From the NCBI GenBank assembly GCA_034096865.1, contig JAWQFJ010001118.1, positions 19,295 through 83,294 of the forward strand: a stretch of 64,000 nt of DNA, read 5' to 3'. Below are positions 58,408 through 64,000 of this stretch, piece after piece. The stretch is from Theodoxus fluviatilis. Its lineage: Eukaryota; Mollusca; Gastropoda; Cycloneritida; Neritidae. How positions within the stretch are numbered: the stretch's first letter is position 1; each line of letters starts with the position of its first letter. The notes beneath the pieces are model-generated. The model was not told the origin of the DNA and did not search any database. It was given only the letters and a program-made list of their open reading frames with translations. The translations under genes and the position numbers were made by a program.

Positions 58408-59339
58408 CTACCCCCTCCTTAAACTATTCGGTCCCTGAATAGTTACCAACACAAATACCACAATTACTAGAATCTCAAAAATCATGTTCTAACAAAACCA
58501 ACGACAGGGCCAGACCAAAGTAAATACAATAACATATTTCCGGCTCATAAACTATGGACAATCAATGAGGAACGGTGTAACCTTTAACATGATAATCGAT
58601 GTCCAACAAATATCCAGCTGAGGGCACCCAACAGGGTCAGCGAACGTTCAGTCGCTAAACGCTGTGGATCTCAGAGCCCTACATACGTGTCAGGTGCTTT
58701 ACATGGGAAATCAGGAGAACACACTAGCTGCATTTCTTCACTCGATAAGGCACAGGGAGGAAGGAGCATGAATTCTGGTTACGCAAAGTGATGAACAACG
58801 TTACGTACTCAAATCTTTTACATGACACTTATTAGTTATTCTATGCCAGAATACAACACACCATTAATGATGCAATCAACTAACAAAGCTGACGATACAT
58901 AAAACTGGATCTACACAGTGAACCGGTACCAAAATCTCCTGATGAGTGGAATCTGGACACCTCTACACAGCACACCATTGCTGTTGATCCACACTAAGTC
59001 TCACCTGGACGTCTACCCTCAGCACACCTGTGCTGCCGGCCTCCCCTGGGCCTCTCCAGACGTCCCTCCTCAGTACACACAGTACTGGAGACTCCTAAAA
59101 CGGGTCAAATCCAGATATTCTTCCGAACTCATAAATGCAATATAATGGCACCGCGAACACATACTGCATCAAGATCTACTATGAAATTAAAAATCGAACT
59201 GCTTCATTCCTTACCTGGCAGCGCATCATTCAGTCTCCTGACTGCGCAATATCTCCTGTGCAGTAGCCCATGAATAAACACTATGTCAGGGGAATGAACG
59301 TCCAAGTCACAAACCCCGTCAAATAGAGTCCACAGGTGA
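58408..59339. other. Non-coding 3' region of the second LTR element
   Basis: About 930 bp between the integrase stop and the 3' LTR with no recognisable frame on either strand. Confidence 0.6.
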
Positions 59340-61316
59340 TCACCAGCCAAAGCGAGCCGGTGGCCGGACAAGACGTCCACGACGACTCCTGACTTCTGGC
59401 ATCTCTTCGTCATCACTGCTGCTTGGGGCCTCTGGTGCCGTGTCCTCTCTGTCTTCAGGTAAGTGTTCCTCACCTGTCGTAGCTGCAGCTGGCTCAGGCC
59501 TGGGGGCTCGTGCCGGCCACCAATCAGCTGCAAGGTCGCCGGAGTACTTCCACAGGCGGTACCGATTTACCACCTTAGGCTTGCTCCTCGGGGTCAGCTG
59601 AATCCGATACACGTTGTCAGTGATGCGACTCATCACACGATAGGGTCCCTCCCATGGTCTGGCAAGCTTTGTGGTGCAGCCCGTCTTCACTCGCGCATTG
59701 TGGAGCCAAACTGCATCCCCTGGCTGGAACACAGTAGTCTCTGTCTTCCTGTCGTAGTTGGCCTTCATGCGCTGTGCGCTGAGCTGGAGTCGATCCCTTG
59801 CCTCACTGTGAACAGCAGCCATGACCTCCTGCAGGTGGTGGACGTACTCTGGAACATTCCGCCGGATGTCATCAGGGGGTCGAGGGACCACTAGGTCGAC
59901 AGGAACACGCATGTCCCTTCCAAGCATCAACCGGCTGGGCGTGGCTCCAGTAGCTTCGTGCTGCGCTGTCCTGTAGGCCATGAGGACGAAGGGCAGGTAC
60001 TCCTCCCAGTCTCTCTGGTGATTGGCGACGAAGGAAGACAGGGTTGCTAGCAGCGTGCGGTTGTAGCGCTCCACCATCCCGTCGGACTGGGGGTAGGCCG
60101 GTGTAGTCCGAGTCTTGTTGATTTTCAGCAGTCGACAGGTCTCTGCAAACACCGCTGACTCGAAGTTAGAGCCCTGGTCTGAATGCAGTTCCATAGGGAT
60201 TCCGAATCGGCTGAAGAATCCCTCAACCAGAGTTCGCGCTACAGTTGTCGCCTCCTGGTCCGGCAAAGGAAAGACTTCCGGCCACTTCGTAAAGTAGTCC
60301 ATGGCAACGAGTAGGCACCTGTTCCCGCGTTCGCTGGTCGGCAAGTTGCCCAGAATGTCAATGGCCACTCTCTCCATCGGTGCGCCAACACGGTAGATCT
60401 GGGCAGGTCCTGGTCGTCGTTTCTTTGGTCCTTTACGGGAAGCACATATGTCACATCGCTGACACCAGTTATGTACAGCCTCGTTGATTCCCTTCCAGTA
60501 GAACCTCTCCCTGATGCGTTGTAGGGTCTTCTTCCTTCCGAAGTGACCGGAGGCTGGGTTGTCGTGGCACTGGTGCATCACCTCCTCTTGAAGGGCAGCT
60601 GGTAGCACAGGCAAAATGCGGGTTGGTCGACTTCCTTCTCCTTCCCATCTACGGTGAAGCACGCCGTCCACCATCTCTAGGGCTTCCCACTGGGACCAGT
60701 AGGCTTTGGATACTGGGCCGGTGGCAGCAATATCCTTCCAGGCTGGTCGACCGGCTTCCGACTCCTTCCAGGCGATGACACACTGCAGGTCAGTGTCGTC
60801 TCTCTGGGCTGCAGCCATCCTTTCTTCAAGCTCTGGATGCAGTTCGTTTCGCAGCCGCTGGTGCTCCTGCTCCAGACTAGTGACACGCTCCTCGACTTCT
60901 GCTATCTGGTGGGTCACTTTCTCTTCTAGACTCCTGAGTTGGCTGTTCATTTGCTGCTGGAGCTGAAGCAGACGGTCCTCTCTCTCCTCTTGCCGTTTTC
61001 TTTCTTCTTCTCTCTCCTGGCGCAGGCGTTCTTCTTTCTCCTCCTGCCGTCTTATTTCTTCTTCTTTCTCTTGGCGCAGGCGTTCTTCTTTCTCCTCCTG
61101 CCGTCTTCTTTCTTCTTCTTTCTCTTGGCGCAGGCGTTCTTCTTTCTCCTCCTGCCATCTTCTTTCTTCTTCTTTCTCCTGGCGCAGGCGTTCCTCTTTC
61201 TCTTCTTGCCTCTTCCTGTCGTCCTCTTTCTCCTGCTGCATTTGCCTCAGCATGGCGATGATGTCAGCTGTCGTCGTTTCCTCAGCCATTTTCCTGCTCC
61301 GTAGATTGTAGGACAT
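59340..61316 (-). CDS. Coiled-coil (Gag-like) to integrase fusion ORF of the second LTR element
   Basis: 658 residues. Residues about 20-165 form a very regular charged coiled coil with direct repeats (QEEKEERLRQEKEEERR). At about 170-180 (AAAQRDDTDLQC) it passes directly into the segment before integrase. The integrase follows: zinc finger with H...GHFG...CQRCDIC near 245-290; first Asp in AIDILGN near 320; second in SDQGSNF near 380; Glu in SDGMVERYN near 413; then a C-terminal domain ending in an acidic and basic tail. All DDE residues are present. Protease, reverse transcriptase and RNase H are absent, and the junction is in frame. An internal deletion is the simplest explanation; capture or domestication is less likely given the intact LTRs. 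Confidence 0.88.
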   Translation of the reverse strand: MSYNLRSRKMAEETTTADIIAMLRQMQQEKEDDRKRQEEKEERLRQEKEEERRWQEEKEERLRQEKEEERRRQEEKEERLRQEKEEEIRRQEEKEERLRQEREEERKRQEEREDRLLQLQQQMNSQLRSLEEKVTHQIAEVEERVTSLEQEHQRLRNELHPELEERMAAAQRDDTDLQCVIAWKESEAGRPAWKDIAATGPVSKAYWSQWEALEMVDGVLHRRWEGEGSRPTRILPVLPAALQEEVMHQCHDNPASGHFGRKKTLQRIRERFYWKGINEAVHNWCQRCDICASRKGPKKRRPGPAQIYRVGAPMERVAIDILGNLPTSERGNRCLLVAMDYFTKWPEVFPLPDQEATTVARTLVEGFFSRFGIPMELHSDQGSNFESAVFAETCRLLKINKTRTTPAYPQSDGMVERYNRTLLATLSSFVANHQRDWEEYLPFVLMAYRTAQHEATGATPSRLMLGRDMRVPVDLVVPRPPDDIRRNVPEYVHHLQEVMAAVHSEARDRLQLSAQRMKANYDRKTETTVFQPGDAVWLHNARVKTGCTTKLARPWEGPYRVMSRITDNVYRIQLTPRSKPKVVNRYRLWKYSGDLAADWWPARAPRPEPAAATTGEEHLPEDREDTAPEAPSSSDDEEMPEVRSRRGRLVRPPARFGW

Positions 61317-61347
61317 ACGACGTAGATCCCACTTCTGGACACCAATT

Positions 61348-61643
61348 TGTTACGGATTTCCGTCGTCGTCTCTGTGCTGGAGTTTACAGGCGTAGTTTTT
61401 CCACTGTTCAAGACAGTGGTACGTGCAGGTCAAGAAAACTACTTGCTAATGGCTTTGAAGAGAAGTTATTCTCTGTCTTCAGGATACGGTCTGACCCGCC
61501 GTCTAGGCTAGCCGCTCAACGTCTAAAATCATTCAGGAATCAAAAATCACGTCACCGTCCTGAATGACGTCAAAAACACTGCTCAGTGCGCATGCACTTT
61601 AGCGCTAACTAAAATCTACGCAGCCACAGAAACATTCACAACA
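61348..61643 (-). repeat. 5' LTR of the second LTR element
   Basis: 296 bp, TGTT...AACA ends. Confidence 0.93.
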
Positions 61644-61687
61644 CATGCATGCCAGTACTGTGGATGTTGCATTTTGATCTGTTGCAG

Positions 61688-61805
61688 CTTGAGCAGTACA
61701 GAGGAAGGTGAGCGGTCAGAGCTGCTCTCCAAGCAGGGAGGTGCACAGGCTGCAGCTGACGGCAGCCTTGCAGCACACAGCTCTCAGCAGGGACGGACTT
61801 TCCAG
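61688..61805 (+). CDS. Exon 14 (last visible) of the MAP3K-like gene: C-terminal tail
   Basis: The acceptor is gatctgttgcag and the donor is TTCCAG|gtatgtg. Entry is phase 2 and exit phase 0. The peptide includes LSSTEEGERSELLSKQ and SSQQGRTFQ and is low complexity. The donor GT is itself the start of a 360-bp GT-rich tract. No stop codon is reached, so the gene probably continues beyond the window. Confidence 0.65.
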
Positions 61806-61884
61806 GTATGTGTGTGTGTGTGTGTATGTGTGTGTATGTGTGTGTGTGTGTGTGTGTGTATGTGTGTGTGTGTGTGTGTGTGTA

Positions 61885-61916
<32 letters not shown>

Positions 61917-61935
61917 TGTGTGTGTATGTGTGTGT

Positions 61936-61978
<43 letters not shown>

Positions 61979-62111
61979 TGTGTGTGTGTATGTGTGTGTA
62001 TGTGTGTGTGTGTGTATGTGTGTGTGTGTGTGTGTATGTGTGTGTATGTGTGTGTGTGTGTGTGCGTGTGTGTATGTGTGTGTGTGTGTATGTGTGTGTG
62101 TGTGTGCGTGC

Positions 62112-62157
<46 letters not shown>

Positions 62158-62172
62158 ATGTGTGTGTGTGTA
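61806..62172. repeat. GT-rich microsatellite starting at the exon 14 donor
   Basis: (GT)n with TATG and GCG interruptions for about 365 bp. The first GT is the splice donor of exon 14. Confidence 0.95.
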
Positions 62173-62174
62173 TC

Positions 62175-62300
62175 AGGGTTCGTACAGGTCATGGAAAACC
62201 TGGAAAGTCATGGAATTTGATTTTTCATTTTCCAGGCCTGGAAAGTCATGGAATTTCAACTTAGGTCATGGAAAGTCATGGAATTTAAGAAAGAAAAAAA
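62175..62300. repeat. GGTCATGGAAA/AGTCATGGAATTT dispersed repeat end
   Basis: GGGTTCGTACAGGTCATGGA opens a block in which AAAGTCATGGAATTT recurs three times. I have seen this type of sequence as a dispersed repeat in other animal genomes, but I cannot name the family here. Confidence 0.55.
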
Positions 62301-62376
62301 AGAAAGAAAAAAATACGTTTTCTAGGCAGTGCTTCGCGCGATACTCTCAATCTAATTTTAAACGCTGAGCACGTCA

Positions 62377-62900
62377 GGGCCGGGTTTGAAAATAGGTAGT
62401 CGATCTTGGTCGCAAGATCATGCTTCGCAGTAAGAGCTAGCTAAAAAAAATACTACCCAACGTGACGAAGTAATGCGCATGCGTAGACGTCACGACAAGA
62501 GGTGAACTGGCCACATGTCAATGGCCGACGTGTTGCCGGTTCATTCAGAAAACGCTCTATTTCGAGATACTAGCAACCCATCCAAAGAAAATATAAGCCA
62601 TGCACAGCATTAATTTATCAAAGGTGTATGTTGAATGCATTAATAGATCGTGAAACCTCCTACAGTTTACACATCGAATGCAGGTCAACGCAGCCACGCC
62701 GAACATTTGTCTCCAAGATGGCGGCGCGCACTGTACTCATGCTGTCCGCCATCTTGAATCTTAAAAGGAAGCACCTCTCAATCTGCCTCGCTCAATCTAC
62801 GCTCGTCTACGATTGGCTCGATAGCAAGCAAAGAATGAAAATGCCCATTCGGCGAGATCTACGTAGATCTACCGAGATCTTCGCATTTTGAAACTCGCCC
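62377..62900 (+). mobile_element. MITE-like element, left arm of a palindrome
   Basis: 524 bp, with ends GGGCCGGGTTTGAAAATAGG and CATTTTGAAACTCGCCC forming imperfect terminal inverted repeats. No protein is encoded. It is followed after 2 bp by an inverted copy (62903-63386). It contains two facing AAGATGGCGG motifs (62715-62755). Confidence 0.75.
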
Positions 62901-62902
62901 CT

Positions 62903-63386
62903 GGGCCGGGTTTGAAAATGCGAAGATCTCGGTAGATCTACGCAGATCTCGCCGAATGGGCAGTTTCATTCTTTGCTTGCTATCGAGCCAATCGTAGACG
63001 AGCGTAGATTGAGCGAGGCAGCTTGAGAGGTGCCTAGCTTTTAAGATTCGAGACAAAAGTTCGTCGTGGATGCGTTGACCTGCATTCGATGTGTAAACTG
63101 TAGGAGGTTTCACGATCTATTAATGCATTCAACATACACCTTTGATAAATTAATGCTGTGCATGGCTTCTATTTTCTTTGGATGGGTTGCTAGTATCTCG
63201 AAATAGAGCGTTTTCTGAATGAACCGGCAACACGTCGGCCATTGAAATGTGGCCAGTTCACCTCTTGTCGTGACGTCTACGCATGCGCATTACTTCGTCA
63301 CGTTGGGTAGTTTCTTTTTTAGCTAGCTCTTACTGCGAAGCAAGATCTTGCGACCAAGATCGACTACCTATTTTGAAACCCGGCCC
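62903..63386 (-). mobile_element. MITE-like element, right arm of the palindrome
   Basis: 484 bp, the reverse complement of 62377-62900 with a deletion of about 40 bp that removes the AAGATGGCGG pair. Ends GGGCCGGG and CCCGGCCC. Confidence 0.75.
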
Positions 63387-63511
63387 AGGAAAACATTGGT
63401 TAATTCTGAAGGCTCGTGTGCCTTCTGCTTCCTGATTGGTTCTTTGGCTAGGTGACCTCGTTTCATTTCCACGCCGGTCATGTCAGTTGGTTCATGCGAC
63501 GACTCTGGGAG

Positions 63512-64000
63512 CATCTACGCAAGATCCTCGCCGAATGGGCAGTTTCATTCTTTGCTTGCTATCGAGCCAATCGTAGACGAGCGTAGATTGAGCGAGGCAG
63601 ATTGAGAGGTGCTTCCTTTTAAGATTCAAGATGGCGGACAGCATGAGTACAGTGCGCGCCGCCATCTTGGAGACAAATGTTCGGCGTGGATGCGTTGACC
63701 TGCATTCGATGTGTAAACTGTAGGAGGTTTCACGATCTATTAATGCATTCAACATACACCTTTGATAAATTAATGCTGTGCATGGCTTATATTTTCTTTG
63801 GATGGGTTGCTAGTATCTCGAAATAGAGCGTTTTCTGAATGAACCGGCAACACGTCGGCCATTGACATGTGGCTAGTTCACCTCTTGTCGTGACGTCTAC
63901 GCATGCGCATTAGTTCGTCACGTTGGGTAGTTTTTTTTTAGCTAGCTCTTACTGCGAAGCATGATCTTGCGACCAAGATCGACTACTATTTTCAAACCCG
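63512..64000 (-). mobile_element. MITE-like element, third copy, truncated by window edge
   Basis: Same orientation as the right arm, and retains the paired AAGATGGCGG motifs (63628-63668). Its interior end is missing the first few bases, and the outer end is cut at the window edge (...TTTTCAAACCCG). Confidence 0.75.

Larger units (their letters stand above)
58111..61643 (-). mobile_element. Second Ty3/gypsy-type LTR element, internally deleted, antisense
   Basis: LTRs at 58111-58407 (297 bp) and 61348-61643 (296 bp) begin TGTTACGG, end CACAACA and differ at about three positions. A 4-bp target-site duplication, CATG, flanks the element (58107-58110 and 61644-61647). On the minus strand a primer-binding site TGGTGTCCAGAAGTGGGAT lies 4 bp after the 5' LTR, and a purine tract, AAGGAGGGGGTAG, precedes the 3' LTR. 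The interior holds one frame that lacks protease, reverse transcriptase and RNase H. It would need enzymes from a relative to move. It lies in intron 13. Confidence 0.92.

Noticed and set aside
61674..62368. Val/Cys-rich frames after exon 14
   Set aside because: Translation of the (GT)n tract beyond the donor.

Overview
This is eukaryotic, animal DNA. The coding sequence is split into small GT-AG exons, the introns are long and crowded with micro- and minisatellites, and there are metazoan-type LINEs, Ty3/gypsy LTR elements, tRNA-derived SINEs and a metazoan-type Mutator-like transposon. Repeat families with (CCAT)n or (ACAG)n tails and the overall repeat style fit a mollusc, perhaps a gastropod. 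That placement is inference; no species-diagnostic gene is present.

One host gene runs along the + strand for essentially the whole window. I could assemble 14 exons (about 1799 to 61805) whose splice phases agree at every junction, giving about 887 codons, open at both ends. The middle exons (27037-50078) encode a complete Ser/Thr protein kinase domain closest by eye to the MAP3K8 (Tpl2/Cot) and MAP3K14 (NIK) group. A long, unrecognised N-terminal region lies upstream of the kinase and an S/Q-rich tail lies downstream.

Almost everything else is intronic. From left to right: a LINE 3' end (0.2-0.9 kb); tRNA-derived and (ACAG)n-tailed repeats (2.2-2.9 kb); two 22-bp minisatellites (5.3-7.4 and 9.3-10.1 kb); LINE relics (11.4-12.2 kb); a 33-bp minisatellite (12.9-14.0 kb); a LINE 3' end split by an apparently intact antisense Ty3/gypsy element (16.3-21.3 kb); an antisense LINE (23.2-26.2 kb); six copies of a repeat derived from an exon/intron boundary (26.3-26.6 kb); a 3.9-kb 15-bp minisatellite that begins inside a SINE; a 7.3-kb 25/27-bp minisatellite (33.8-41.1 kb); a Mutator-like DNA transposon inserted into an (AG)n microsatellite (42.0-44.1 kb); three further minisatellites (51.5, 53.4 and 56.2 kb); a second antisense LTR element with an internal deletion (58.1-61.6 kb); and a head-to-head palindromic MITE pair plus a third copy (62.4-64.0 kb).

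No prokaryotic features, CRISPR arrays, rRNA genes or true tRNA genes were seen. Many long open frames in the window are read-through of tandem repeats and are not genes. I found no convincing new molecular system. The most interesting material is the relation between repeats and gene structure: exon-derived repeats with weakened donor sites, a SINE-seeded minisatellite, GT tracts beside splice donors, nested elements, and a Gag-like/integrase fusion element.
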